Part shown: positions 46,160 to 54,776 of the stretch, one piece after another
Numbering within the stretch: the stretch's first letter is position 1
How the letters are laid out: every line of letters begins with the position of its first letter
Source of the DNA: Amphibacillus jilinensis Y1
GTDB lineage: Bacteria > Bacillota > Bacilli > Bacillales > Amphibacillaceae
DNA: 64,000 bases
Direction: 5' to 3'
NCBI RefSeq assembly: GCF_000306965.1
Contig: NZ_JH976439.1
Coordinates: forward strand, 44,774 to 108,773
Position numbers and translations under genes: made by a program
Notes under the pieces: generated by a model
Databases searched by the model: none
What the model was told of the DNA's origin: nothing
What the model saw: the letters and a program-made list of their open reading frames with translations, nothing else

Positions 46160-46289
46160 ATAAAACGAATCCTCAATGTGCTTCTCCCATTGAATGACAG
46201 CCGAATGTGGTGGGCAGGGCATTAGCTCCCGCTAAATAGATTTGCTCTTCTCTCTATTTTGAGACAGATGCTTGTTAGCTGTGATAAAA
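46160..46289 (+). repeat. family A repeat, damaged hairpin 1
   Basis: ATAAAACGAATCCTCAATGT, GCTTCTCCCATTGAATGAC, GGGCAGGGCATTAGCTCCC, CTAAATAGATTTGCTCTTC with TCTATTTTGAGACAGATG, right end TTGTTAGCTGTGATAAAA. Confidence 0.85.
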
Positions 46290-46325
46290 TTCCTTCTTAA
46301 TGTAGAAAAAAATGGTATAATAACT

Positions 46326-46482
46326 ATAAAATGAAGCTTCAATCAGTGGACGGTTTCGTGCTTCTCCCACTGATTGTTAGTTGAGTCACAGGATATCAGT
46401 AGCCGTTATCACCCACCTAAATAGGTTTACTCTATCCTTTATTTCGAGGTGAGTGTTTTACGGGTGGTTAGCTGTGATAAAT
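46326..46482 (+). repeat. family A repeat, representative full-length copy
   Basis: Consensus layout, seen here almost intact: left end ATAAAACGAACCTTCAATCA; hairpin 1 CAATCAGTGGG / CCCACTGATTG with a GTTTTCGTTCTT-type loop; linker GGTAGTTGAGTGAATCAGGAC; hairpin 2 formed by GTCCGTTATCTCCCACCTAAA-type and TTTTGAGGTGGGCG...ACGGAC arms around an A/T-rich loop; right end GGTTATCTGTGATAAA. No open frame is conserved. Copies are 50-160 bp and lie in most intergenic gaps of the window. Confidence 0.92.
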
Positions 46483-46519
46483 AAATGACTCAAAACATAA
46501 TAAGGCAGGTTCAGTTAAT

Positions 46520-47854
46520 ATGATCTTTTCTTTCCCTTTTTTCGCGCTTGAATTGACATCGATCTGTTTTGCCCTCTTTTTTACGTTTAACATGCGACCA
46601 AAGATTAAAAAAATTGTGATAGACATGGTCATCATTGTCCTTCCATCTCTTTTTTGTTACTTATTCATCTTTAAATGGTTGGGATGGCTTTATTTTTTAT
46701 TTTCTCTAGCTATAATCGATTACGCCTACGTGAAGGAAAGACGTATTTTCTTAGATGTCGCTATGCTTGCTATTGCAAGTGCCATCTCTAAGAATCTATC
46801 CCAGGTAATTGAATTTTCATTTTTCAGCGAACAAGACATGCCTGCTGTTTTAATCAATATTAGTTTATTTCTATTGTTCTTTGCGTTTTTTACATACCTT
46901 TACCATCTCTTCATTAAAAAAGTATGGCGTAACATTTTCATTCCAGTTATGAGTCAATTTATTTTAATAACGATTGCTTGCATGACTGTGAGTATTTTGT
47001 ATATTAACCTTTTTATGTCATTAAATCAAAACCTCTATTATCTTGCCATGTTTAACTTAATTATTGAAGTCGTTTATTTTTTCTTAATGTTTATCTTATC
47101 TATGATTCTGCTTCGAAACGTTAAGAAAGAGAACATGTTAAAACAAAAAGAAACCGAACAGCAACAATTGCATCACTACATGCAATCGTTAGAACAGATT
47201 AATAAAGATATGCAGCGGTTCAGGCATGATTATAAAAATATTTTATTGACGATGCAAGGCTATCTTAATGAAAATAACACTGAAGGACTCAAGGCATATT
47301 TCAATGAGCACATTGTTAAAGTTGAGGAACGCACATTTAAAAGTAATTATCTATTTAACCAATTAGACCAACTTAAACTTGTTGAACTGAAAGGCCTACT
47401 GGCAACAAAAATACTTATGGCTGAAGAATTTAATATCGCGATTAACATGGAAATACCTGACGTCATTGAAGCCATTGATATGAATATCATTGATCTCACT
47501 CGCATCATTGGCATTATCATTGATAATGCCATCGAAGCCAGTATCGACATTGAAGAACGACAACTAAACGTCGCCTTCCTTAAAAGGGAAGCTAACTCTA
47601 TTTTAATTATTGTCGAGAATCGTGCTGACACCAACGCAATCAATATGAGTCACATTTTTGACGCTGATTATTCAACAAAACATGACCACAGTGGTATGGG
47701 GTTAACCACCGTGCGCAAGATTTTAAATAACTATCCAAATACCACGATGAATACGCGAATTGAGAATGATTTTTTTATTCATGAACTCGATATTCATAAA
47801 ACGAATCTTCAATCAGCGGGCGGTTTTGCCCTTCCCCCACTGATTGGTAGCTGA
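46520..47854 (+). CDS. AgrC-like sensor histidine kinase with a repeat-derived C-terminal tail
   Basis: 444 residues. N-terminal sensor of about six membrane segments (1-200), a helical linker, a HPK10-type dimerisation segment with His236 (MQRFRHDYKNILLTMQ), and a GHKL ATPase domain with N-box Asn336 (IIIDNAIEAS) and G-box HSGMGLTTVRK. This is the class that senses peptides (AgrC, quorum-sensing kinases). Native sequence ends about HELDIH; residues 427-444 (KTNLQSAGG ... PPLIGS) are read from a family A repeat. The LytTR response regulator follows after that repeat. No pheromone gene was seen. Confidence 0.87.
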   Translation: MIFSFPFFALELTSICFALFFTFNMRPKIKKIVIDMVIIVLPSLFCYLFIFKWLGWLYFLFSLAIIDYAYVKERRIFLDVAMLAIASAISKNLSQVIEFSFFSEQDMPAVLINISLFLLFFAFFTYLYHLFIKKVWRNIFIPVMSQFILITIACMTVSILYINLFMSLNQNLYYLAMFNLIIEVVYFFLMFILSMILLRNVKKENMLKQKETEQQQLHHYMQSLEQINKDMQRFRHDYKNILLTMQGYLNENNTEGLKAYFNEHIVKVEERTFKSNYLFNQLDQLKLVELKGLLATKILMAEEFNIAINMEIPDVIEAIDMNIIDLTRIIGIIIDNAIEASIDIEERQLNVAFLKREANSILIIVENRADTNAINMSHIFDADYSTKHDHSGMGLTTVRKILNNYPNTTMNTRIENDFFIHELDIHKTNLQSAGGFALPPLIGS

Positions 47855-47944
47855 GTAAATCAGGATATTAGCGTCCGTTAGCTCCATTTCTCTACTCTCT
47901 AGTTTGAGGCAGGCATTTTGGACACGGTTATTTGTGTGATAAAG
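47796..47944 (+). repeat. family A repeat inside the kinase 3' end
   Basis: ATAAAACGAATCTTCAATCA, hairpin 1 CAATCAGCGGGCGG / CCCCCACTGATTG, GCTGAGTAAATCAGGATATT, GTCCGTTAGCTCC, a shortened hairpin 2 and right end CGGTTATTTGTGTGATAAAG. The first 59 bp are coding in the kinase frame and provide its TGA stop. Confidence 0.9.
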
Positions 47945-48015
47945 CCAATCAGTCTATCGCTCTCTCAACTTCATATAACACTGAATCGTGAGAATGGGCA
48001 GAAAGGAGCCTTTCA

Positions 48016-48768
48016 ATGAAAGTTATCATATGTGAAGATGAATCCAATCATCGTGAATTTTTGAGATCTACGATTTTGAAATATGCAATGTTTTACCAAC
48101 CTAGCGTTGAATTGTGTTTAACTACAGGCAATCCTGAAGACGTTTTAGATTTTTTAAAAGATCAACAGGCTGACTGTTATGTTTTAGACATTGAGCTTAA
48201 TTCAACGATCACCGGGATGGACTTAGCTAGCAAGATTAGAGAAAAAGACCCTTTAGCACAAATCATTTTTATTTCCATGCACGCAGATAAGTTAAAACTT
48301 ACGTTTAAATATAAACTCGCAGCACTTGATTTTATAGTAAAGGATAACGAACACAACAAGCTAGAAACACAAATTCAAGAAGCGCTTGCAGCAGCATTTA
48401 AAAAGTACCAACAATTAGGATGTAGTAATAAATCAACACACATCCAAATAAAGATTGGAGAACGAATAAAAAATGTACGCTTTGACGACATCTATTATTT
48501 TGAAACCGCTCCACAAGAACATAAAATTATACTATATGAAGTTAATGGCATATATGAATTTTACGGGAAATTGAAAGCGTTCGAAGACATCCATCCGCGT
48601 TTTTACCGTTCTCACAAAAGCTATCTTGTCAATCTTGATCATGTAAAAGATATCAATACCAAGCAACATAACTTAACAATGAGGAATGGACACCAATGTC
48701 TTGTTGCAACACGGAAGGTAAAGGATCTTCAAGCAAAAGTTGCTGATCATTCCATAATAAACCATTGA
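48016..48768 (+). CDS. LytTR-family response regulator
   Basis: 250 residues: receiver domain (1-125) with acidic pair CEDE, phosphoacceptor Asp58 (YVLDIEL) and Lys near 119; C-terminal LytTR DNA-binding domain (about 145-243) with IYYFETAPQEHKIILY, FYGKLKAFEDIHPRFYRSHKSYLVN and the closing RKVKDLQ. Partner of the kinase upstream. Predicted to act at tandem direct repeats; the best candidate in the window is at the ABC operon promoter (42118-42149). Its stop codon lies at the very edge of another family A copy. Confidence 0.9.
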   Translation: MKVIICEDESNHREFLRSTILKYAMFYQPSVELCLTTGNPEDVLDFLKDQQADCYVLDIELNSTITGMDLASKIREKDPLAQIIFISMHADKLKLTFKYKLAALDFIVKDNEHNKLETQIQEALAAAFKKYQQLGCSNKSTHIQIKIGERIKNVRFDDIYYFETAPQEHKIILYEVNGIYEFYGKLKAFEDIHPRFYRSHKSYLVNLDHVKDINTKQHNLTMRNGHQCLVATRKVKDLQAKVADHSIINH

Positions 48769-48899
48769 AACGAGCCTTCAATCATTGGAAGTTTTCTTTC
48801 TCCCCAAATGATTGAAGGTTCTTAGCGTCGATTAGCTTCTGCTAAATTGATTTGATCTATTTTGAGACGGGGTTTTACAGACGGCTATCTGTGATAAAT
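48764..48899 (+). repeat. family A repeat touching the LytTR gene stop
   Basis: Left end ATTGAAACGAGCCTTCAATC: the TGA stop of the regulator falls where other copies read ATAAAA. Hairpin 1 CAATCATTGGAAG / CCAAATGATTGAAGG, CGTCGATTAGCTTCTGCTAA, TATTTTGAGACGGGG, right end GACGGCTATCTGTGATAAA. Confidence 0.85.
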
Positions 48900-48922
48900 A
48901 TACAAATCTTTTTTATATTTTG

Positions 48923-48951
48923 TTGCTAATCTCATTGACATAAGCTATAAT
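48923..48951 (+). promoter_or_regulatory. promoter of the iron-siderophore operon
   Basis: TTGCTA, 17-bp spacer, TATAAT; the Fur box starts 8 bp after the -10, over the expected transcription start. Confidence 0.6.
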
Positions 48952-48958
48952 TTGATAT

Positions 48959-48973
48959 TGATAATCATTTTCA
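48959..48973. promoter_or_regulatory. Fur box
   Basis: TGATAATCATTTTCA matches the 7-1-7 Fur consensus TGATAATNATTATCA at all but one base and overlaps the predicted start point of the following operon, so the importer should be repressed when iron is sufficient. Confidence 0.75.
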
Positions 48974-48990
48974 AGTAGGGAGGGTTGCAT

Positions 48991-49800
48991 TTGATTTCAG
49001 TAGATCAAGTTAAAGTCGGATATGATGATGAACTGATTATAAATGAATTAAGTATTACCATACCCAAAGAACAAATCACGACAATCATCGGACCAAATGG
49101 CTGTGGCAAGTCCACACTATTAAAATCAATTGCTCGCATTCTTAAAACAAGTGGTGGAGCAATATATTTAGATGGAAAATCAATTAGCCAAACACCTACA
49201 CGTGAGGTTGCTCAAAAGATGGCGATATTACCACAATCCGCTGAAGCACCAGCTGGATTAACAGTTAGAGAGCTTGTCACCTATGGGCGCGCTCCTCACC
49301 AGTCTAGATTTGGAAAATTAAAGTCAAATGATATAGAAGCGATTGATTGGGCATTAGAGGAAACAGGGTTGAGTGAAATCCAAGACAGAGCAATTGATGC
49401 CTTATCTGGTGGTCAGCGTCAGCGTGTCTGGATTGCAATGGCTCTGGCTCAAGATACAGAAATCGTCATTTTAGATGAACCGACCACTTATTTAGATCTG
49501 TCACATCAGCTTGATATTTTACAGCTACTTGAAAAATTAAATAGCGTACAGAAGAAAACCATCGTTATGGTACTTCATGATTTAAACCATGCGTCACGTT
49601 TCTCACATCATTTGATTGCCATGCGTGATGGAGCAGTGATTGAGTATGGTGAACCACATCAGGTCATGACGGTTTCCAATCTGCAACAAATTTTTCAGAT
49701 TGAGGCGATGTTGGCTGTTTGTCCATTCAGTCAAAATCCAATTTGTCTTTCATATGGCAAAATCCAGCACCAAAAAGAAGCAAGTTCAGCTTTAGGATAA
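48991..49800 (+). CDS. siderophore/iron ABC importer ATPase (FecE/FhuC type)
   Basis: Cytoplasmic ATPase for ferric-siderophore or related uptake. Walker A GPNGCGKST, Q-loop LPQSAEAPAGLTVRELVTYGR (family hallmark), signature LSGGQRQRVWIA, Walker B VILDEPTTYLD, switch VLHDLNH. TTG 48991 (AGGGAGGG, 6 nt; about 269 aa) is preferred over the TTG at 48985 that abuts the Shine-Dalgarno. First gene of a three-gene operon under Fur. Confidence 0.92.
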   Translation: MISVDQVKVGYDDELIINELSITIPKEQITTIIGPNGCGKSTLLKSIARILKTSGGAIYLDGKSISQTPTREVAQKMAILPQSAEAPAGLTVRELVTYGRAPHQSRFGKLKSNDIEAIDWALEETGLSEIQDRAIDALSGGQRQRVWIAMALAQDTEIVILDEPTTYLDLSHQLDILQLLEKLNSVQKKTIVMVLHDLNHASRFSHHLIAMRDGAVIEYGEPHQVMTVSNLQQIFQIEAMLAVCPFSQNPICLSYGKIQHQKEASSALG

Positions 49801-49825
49801 ACCATACTATAAAGGGGAATACACA

Positions 49826-50803
49826 ATGAAAAAACGATTAATTATTGCCATACTTTTATTTACATTATTATTAGTAGGGTGTATGGAGCAAGACTCATCA
49901 ACAGAGGCAGAAACAACTGAAGATAACACAAACGAGGAATTTGTTATTACAGATAGTTTGGGAGAACAGACATTTGAAGGTGCTCAAGAACGTGTCGTAG
50001 CCATTGAATGGAGCATTGCTGAAGAATTATTGGCATTAGGTGTTCAACCTGCTGGCGTTGCAGATGTTGAAGGGTTCAACACTTGGGTAACAATCGACGC
50101 TCAATTGGACGACACTGTCGTTGATGTTGGTCTAAGAACAGAGCCAAACATTGAAGAAATTGCCAAATTGGAACCTGATGTGATTATTGGTGTAGCTGGT
50201 TATCAAGAAGCGATGGTCCCTGAATTAGAAAAAATCGCTCCTGTTGTTTTATACGAAACAGCCACCGAAGAGGTTTTAGAAGACTTATATGCTAATACAC
50301 TCGAAAATTTAAAAACGACTGCTCAATTGGTCGGAAGAGAACAAGAAGCAGAGCAAGCCATTGCTGATTTAGAAGAACGATTAGCAGCCGCAAAAGAAAA
50401 TATCGAAGCAGCTGATTTGCCAACGAACGAATTTGTCTTTACACAAGCTTTTTCCGTTAGTGACGTACCGACATTTCGTCTTTTTACACCAAATTCAATG
50501 GTGAGTCATGTCCTCGAAGGCATGGGGTTAACGAATAAAATTCAAGATCAAGATGCCGTCGACTATGGCTTTATCGAAGCGAATGTCGAGGGAGTATCAA
50601 ATTACCAAGAAGCTCTTTTCTTGCACACCGTTCAAGAAGATGATCCTCTATTTGACAACTTAGCCGATAATAGTGCTTGGAATTCACTTTACTTTGTTGA
50701 AAATGATGCCATGCATGATATTGGTGCTGGTGTGTGGACTTTTGGTAGCGTCTTATCAATGGAAACGTTGATTGAAAATGTTGAGGAAGCATTAACGAAG
50801 TGA
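49826..50803 (+). CDS. iron-siderophore-binding lipoprotein
   Basis: Substrate-binding protein: signal MKKRLIIAILLFTLLLVGC with lipobox LVGC, then the class III periplasmic-binding fold. Typical segments: RVVAIEWSIAEELLALGVQPAGVADVEGF, EPNIEEIAKLEPDVIIG, a long backbone helix (about 175-200) and DIGAGVWTFGSVLS near the end. The W in AIEW and the W-T-F ending recall the hydroxamate/citrate group, but the ligand is not decidable. 325 aa. Next gene starts 4 nt later. Confidence 0.88.
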   Translation: MKKRLIIAILLFTLLLVGCMEQDSSTEAETTEDNTNEEFVITDSLGEQTFEGAQERVVAIEWSIAEELLALGVQPAGVADVEGFNTWVTIDAQLDDTVVDVGLRTEPNIEEIAKLEPDVIIGVAGYQEAMVPELEKIAPVVLYETATEEVLEDLYANTLENLKTTAQLVGREQEAEQAIADLEERLAAAKENIEAADLPTNEFVFTQAFSVSDVPTFRLFTPNSMVSHVLEGMGLTNKIQDQDAVDYGFIEANVEGVSNYQEALFLHTVQEDDPLFDNLADNSAWNSLYFVENDAMHDIGAGVWTFGSVLSMETLIENVEEALTK

Positions 50804-50807
50804 TCGT

Positions 50808-52793
50808 ATGAAAATGAAGCCTGTTTTTTTATTGATTGGGACATTGTTATTATTCATTGTCCTTGGTCTTGTTCATGTCAGCCAAGGGCAAGCCTCATCA
50901 GGCTTTTTTAGGTTTTGGCAAGAGGTGTGGCACGATGAGCAACAAATGAATTTCCTGCTACATAGCCGAATGCCTCGTTTTGTCATTGGCTGCTTAACTG
51001 GTGCTGCTTTAGCTATAGCTGGTATGCTTCTCCAAACGATGACAAAAAATCCGCTCGCTAGTGCGAGTACACTCGGCATTCACGCCGGCGCTTATTTTTT
51101 TGTCGTTTGTTTTACAATCTTCTTTCCAGCAATCGGACATGCTTTTCCTCTGCTCGTTACATTAGCTGGCGGATTTACTGCAGCATTTTGCGTTACTTTT
51201 TTGGTAGGGAAATCACTCGACCCTGTTCGAATTGCTTTAACAGGGCTTATTATAACGATGCTTTTTTCTTCCTTAACAAGTGCATTACAGCTCTTGTTTG
51301 CTAATGAAGTTGCCGGCCTCTTCCTATGGGGATCAGGAACTTTAATGCAGTTAGATTGGAGCGGTGTGACTTTTGCTTCACCATGGATTATTATTTTAGT
51401 TTTAATTGGCTTGTTAATCAGTCATCGTTTCGACTTTCTGTTGCTCGGTGACGATGTAGCCATTGGACTTGGACAAAATATTACCATTACCAAAGCGTTT
51501 GGATGGCTAATTGCAATCTTACTCACTTCAATTACAGTTTCTGTCGTCGGTCCAATTGGATTTGTTGGTATTATTGCTCCCCATTTGGTTCGATTAATGG
51601 GATTCACTAAACATCGCTCAATGATTATTGGTAATAGTATTGTTGGGGCAAGCTTACTGATTACTGCTGATATAGTCGCTCGACTTGTCTCTGCAACATC
51701 TGAATTACCAGTCGGTGCGATGACAGCGATTATTGGTGCACCTTGGCTGATCTACTTGGCATTAAAAATGCGTAAACAAACACAAACGTCTGGAAGTACG
51801 CTAGAAGGAAAAGTGCGTATCACACATTATAAGTCTTTTTACTTCACCTTACTGGCTATTACATTTGTTTTAGTTGTCGTTAGTCTTTCTTTTGGTGGAA
51901 CCAGCTTTACCAAACTTGTTGAACTTCCCCAGGAATTGATGTATAACAGCTATGTCTGGGAATTCCGTGTGCCTCGCGTGCTTGTTAGCTTTCTTGTCGG
52001 TACAATGATGGCTGGTAGCGGTTTATTAATGCAGACTGTTTTACGTAACCCACTAGCTGATACGTCTGTTTTAGGCGTTTCCTCAGGTGCTAGTGTATTT
52101 GCAATGCTATTTCTTCTGATCTTTCAACAAGCACCGATTTTATTTGTTCCTATAGGTGCTTTAATTGGCGCTTTCTTAACCATGGGACTCATTCTCGGCA
52201 TTAGTGCACGAAGCGGGTTTCAACCTATGCTATTAATTTTAATGGGGATTGCTATTTCTGCTGTTGGGTCCGCTATTATTCAAATTTTATTAGTCCGGGC
52301 GAACCTTTATGCTGGACTTGCATTAACATGGTTAACCGGTAGTACCTATGGGACGAACTGGCAAGATTTCATTATTATTTGTGTTGCTAGTTTAGTTATT
52401 TTGCCAATCATTGTTTTATTTGCTTCTACTTTCGATATTCTTTCATTTGATGATGAGGTGTCAATTGGTCTTGGTGTAAAAGCAAGCCACATGCGTCTAT
52501 TTATGATCGTGCTAGCCGTCACTCTATCCGCACTAAGTGTCGCTATCGTTGGAACCATTGGCTTTATTGGATTACTAGCACCACACATCGCTAGGCAATT
52601 AGTTGGTCCGAAGTTAATGCGACTGCTCCCGCTCAGTTTGATGATCGGTGGCATGTTACTCATTAGTGCTGACTTTTTAGGACGTCTTCTACTAGCACCT
52701 AAAGAAATTCCGTCGGGAATCATTGTTTCATTAATTGGCGCACCTTACCTGCTTTATTTATTAAAGAAAGTAAATGCTGTTCAAGCAAAATGA
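50808..52793 (+). CDS. fused double FecCD permease (FhuB-like)
   Basis: 661 residues comprising two complete FecCD permease halves in one chain. Half 1 (about 1-325): HSRMPRFVIGCLTGAALAIAGMLLQTMTKNPLASASTLG ... GPIGFVGIIAPHLVRLM. Half 2 (about 340-661): WEFRVPRVLVSFLVGTMMAGSGLLMQTVLRNPLADTSVLG ... GTIGFIGLLAPHIARQL. Both keep the coupling-helix region, so one polypeptide can serve the ATPase dimer. Most Bacillus iron importers use two separate genes; the fused form is like E. coli FhuB. Last gene of the operon; followed by a bidirectional terminator. Confidence 0.9.
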   Translation: MKMKPVFLLIGTLLLFIVLGLVHVSQGQASSGFFRFWQEVWHDEQQMNFLLHSRMPRFVIGCLTGAALAIAGMLLQTMTKNPLASASTLGIHAGAYFFVVCFTIFFPAIGHAFPLLVTLAGGFTAAFCVTFLVGKSLDPVRIALTGLIITMLFSSLTSALQLLFANEVAGLFLWGSGTLMQLDWSGVTFASPWIIILVLIGLLISHRFDFLLLGDDVAIGLGQNITITKAFGWLIAILLTSITVSVVGPIGFVGIIAPHLVRLMGFTKHRSMIIGNSIVGASLLITADIVARLVSATSELPVGAMTAIIGAPWLIYLALKMRKQTQTSGSTLEGKVRITHYKSFYFTLLAITFVLVVVSLSFGGTSFTKLVELPQELMYNSYVWEFRVPRVLVSFLVGTMMAGSGLLMQTVLRNPLADTSVLGVSSGASVFAMLFLLIFQQAPILFVPIGALIGAFLTMGLILGISARSGFQPMLLILMGIAISAVGSAIIQILLVRANLYAGLALTWLTGSTYGTNWQDFIIICVASLVILPIIVLFASTFDILSFDDEVSIGLGVKASHMRLFMIVLAVTLSALSVAIVGTIGFIGLLAPHIARQLVGPKLMRLLPLSLMIGGMLLISADFLGRLLLAPKEIPSGIIVSLIGAPYLLYLLKKVNAVQAK

Positions 52794-52852
52794 CGACTTA
52801 AAGTTATGGAATACCAAGAAAAGGAAAGACTACTTACTTATACCTTCTAAAA

Positions 52853-52900
52853 CAAAAAAGCTATCTTTTCACTTCAAAAGTGTGAAAGATAGCTTTTTTC
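52853..52900. terminator. bidirectional terminator between fhuB-like and znuB genes
   Basis: AAAAAAGCTATCTTT / AAAGATAGCTTTTTT hairpin flanked by A and T runs on both sides, between convergent genes. Confidence 0.9.
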
Positions 52901-52960
52901 GGGAGAAATGTCGTGCTACTGAGTGTTTCTATTTCACGCACTACTGCTTTAACACGTTTA

Positions 52961-53803
52961 CTATAAATCTTTGCTATTCAACAATTTACTTCGCTTTATC
53001 TGCAAAACTATTTTTTTGATTAGTGTGGTCACACCAAAAATAATAATAAAGATTAACGTAATCGTTGCGCCAGGCGGGGTACCATACCCATAAGAACCAA
53101 CAAGACCCGTAAACATACCCGTTAATGCAATGATTATCCCTATCATAATGACACCATTAAAACTTTTACTTAGTCGCATTGAAATTGCTGCTGGCAGGAC
53201 AAGAATAGCAGACACCAATAACGCCCCAACAATCGGCATAATCACCGCAATGGTTATGCCTGTTAAAACATTAAACAGAATCGACATCGTTTTAATAGGT
53301 AAACCAGCTGTAAAAGCTGTTTCTTCATCAAAAGTTAATATATACATCGGTTTTCGAAAAATTAAATATAGTAGTCCGATCATAATGGTTAATCCTAGTA
53401 ACATCCATATTTGCTGTTCACTAATGGTAACGATTGAGCCAAACAGAAATTGATTCATACTTAAGGTTGCTCCACCTTGGTTTAACCCCATTAAAACAAG
53501 TGCTAAAGCCATTCCGCCAGACATTAAGATTGCAATTGAAATTTCTGAATAGGTCCGATATAGCATGCGCAAATATTCTAGTAAAATTGCAATCGCTACG
53601 ACAACGAATATATTTGTCCATGTCGGATTAACCCCAATTAACATGCCTAAAGCAACACCTGCTAGTGAAACATGTGAAAGCGTATCGGCCATTAAAGACT
53701 GTCTACGCAAAATTAAAAATAGCCCGAGCATGGGTGCAATTAATGAAATGAGGAATGATGCTTGGAAGGCTCTTTGCATGAATCCATAGAAAAACATCTC
53801 CAA
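52961..53803 (-). CDS. znuB: zinc ABC importer permease
   Basis: ABC-3 family membrane subunit (280 aa, about 8 hydrophobic segments): FMQRAFQASFLISLIAPMLGLFLILRRQSLMADTLSHVSLAGVALG is the family N terminus, with the Asp/His residues of the metal path; later FDEETAFTAGLP and PIVGALLVSAILVLPAAIS. Start codon TTG 53803 with GGAGGGG at 5 nt. Its start lies within the znuC coding end (64-nt overlap), so it is translationally coupled. Zinc is inferred from the neighbouring genes and Zur boxes; Mn importers look alike. Confidence 0.9.
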   Translation of the reverse strand: MEMFFYGFMQRAFQASFLISLIAPMLGLFLILRRQSLMADTLSHVSLAGVALGMLIGVNPTWTNIFVVVAIAILLEYLRMLYRTYSEISIAILMSGGMALALVLMGLNQGGATLSMNQFLFGSIVTISEQQIWMLLGLTIMIGLLYLIFRKPMYILTFDEETAFTAGLPIKTMSILFNVLTGITIAVIMPIVGALLVSAILVLPAAISMRLSKSFNGVIMIGIIIALTGMFTGLVGSYGYGTPPGATITLIFIIIFGVTTLIKKIVLQIKRSKLLNSKDL

Positions 53804-54456
53804 GGTGACCCCTCCTTCCGCACAAGCTGTATATGCTTGTCAGCATAGCGCCGAAGTTCCTCGTGATCATGAGTAACCATTAAAACACCTTTGCCATGAT
53901 CCTTACTATTATGCTTTAATAACTTATAAAATTGCTCTCGCGAATGAACATCCATTCCCGTTGTTGGTTCATCCAATACAAACAAATCGGGATCAGTTGC
54001 AAAAACGCGCGCAATTGAGATCCGCTGCTTTTGACCACCAGATAATTCACCGATTTTCTTATGGCGCATGTCCCACATCCCAACTGACTCCAAAGAACGG
54101 CGCACATGCTCTTTATCTTGTTTATCTAATTTTTGAAACCATTTCCCTCTTTGGAAACGTCCAGACTGAACAAGTTCAAGCACTGTACTTGGAAAGCCTG
54201 CATTGAATGAAGCCACTTGTTGAGGAACATAGCCGACAACAAGTTTCTCATCCCAGCGATTTTTCGTAGATAAGTTAACATTTCCCTTAGTTGGCTTAAG
54301 TAAGCCTAAAATATTACGTAGCAGCGTGGTCTTCGCTGCACCATTCTCACCTGTCAGCATGACAAAATCCCCTGAATTGACTTCGAATGATATATTTTCA
54401 AGTACAGGTTCATCTTCATAATGAAAGGCAAGGTCATTTACTTTAATATAATGCAC
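53740..54456 (-). CDS. znuC: zinc ABC importer ATPase
   Basis: ATPase subunit, 238 aa, GTG start at 54456 (GAAAGG upstream): Walker A GENGAAKTTLLR (note GAAKTT, where GxGKST is usual), VGYVPQQVASFNAGFPSTVLELVQSGR, signature LSGGQKQRISIAR, Walker B LFVLDEPTTGMD, switch VTHDHEEL. The His-rich C-terminal tail (CKEPSKHHSSFH) is read through the start of znuB. In Walker A the second Gly is replaced by Ala (GENGAAKT), which is unusual but seen in related enzymes. Divergent from a small ORF. Confidence 0.9.
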   Translation of the reverse strand: MHYIKVNDLAFHYEDEPVLENISFEVNSGDFVMLTGENGAAKTTLLRNILGLLKPTKGNVNLSTKNRWDEKLVVGYVPQQVASFNAGFPSTVLELVQSGRFQRGKWFQKLDKQDKEHVRRSLESVGMWDMRHKKIGELSGGQKQRISIARVFATDPDLFVLDEPTTGMDVHSREQFYKLLKHNSKDHGKGVLMVTHDHEELRRYADKHIQLVRKEGSPWRCFSMDSCKEPSKHHSSFH

Positions 54457-54460
54457 TTTA

Positions 54461-54712
54461 ATGCGACCTTTCTATAATTATATTTATGAATACTTTTTTA
54501 TTATACGCTTACTTCGTCGTTTTGAAAAATATAAGCTAGTCATTTTACTCGATGGCGAATTGGAGGCTGTTATTCAAGATGACTACTTCTCAGTTCCTTT
54601 AGCCTTCTATGATCGTTTAGAAAAACGAACCTATTTGTTAAGCCTTTATCGTTTGCGCTTTATTGCTTGTGACTACTTTCCTAACACACAAAAAGTCATA
54701 AGAACTCTATAA
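54461..54712 (+). CDS. possible small protein, unknown
   Basis: 83-codon frame, divergent from znuC by 4 bp. The first 20 residues are aromatic/hydrophobic, then LVILLDGELEAVIQDDYFSVPLAFYDRLEKRTYLLSLYRLRFIACDYFP, which has the amino-acid texture of real protein. No Shine-Dalgarno precedes the ATG, so it may be the C-terminal remnant of a longer gene. A terminator hairpin overlaps its stop, which supports transcription. Confidence 0.35.
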   Translation: MRPFYNYIYEYFFIIRLLRRFEKYKLVILLDGELEAVIQDDYFSVPLAFYDRLEKRTYLLSLYRLRFIACDYFPNTQKVIRTL

Positions 54713-54737
54713 GCTGATCATTACAACTTATAGAGTT
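54703..54737. terminator. hairpin at the end of the small ORF / znuA intergenic
   Basis: AACTCTATAAG / CTTATAGAGTT with a 13-nt loop, then CCTTTAT on the plus strand; also lies just past the znuA stop on the minus strand. Confidence 0.6.
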
Positions 54738-54776
54738 CCTTTATACTTGACTATTCTATTAAAACTTAATTTTACA

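Larger units (their letters stand above)
46018..46519. other. 502-bp gap between the ABC operon and the kinase
   Basis: Holds a weak hairpin (CCTGAA / TTCAGG near 46031-46065) and two successive family A copies (46160-46289 and 46326-46482). No gene seen; the kinase promoter must lie in or beside the second repeat. Confidence 0.6.
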
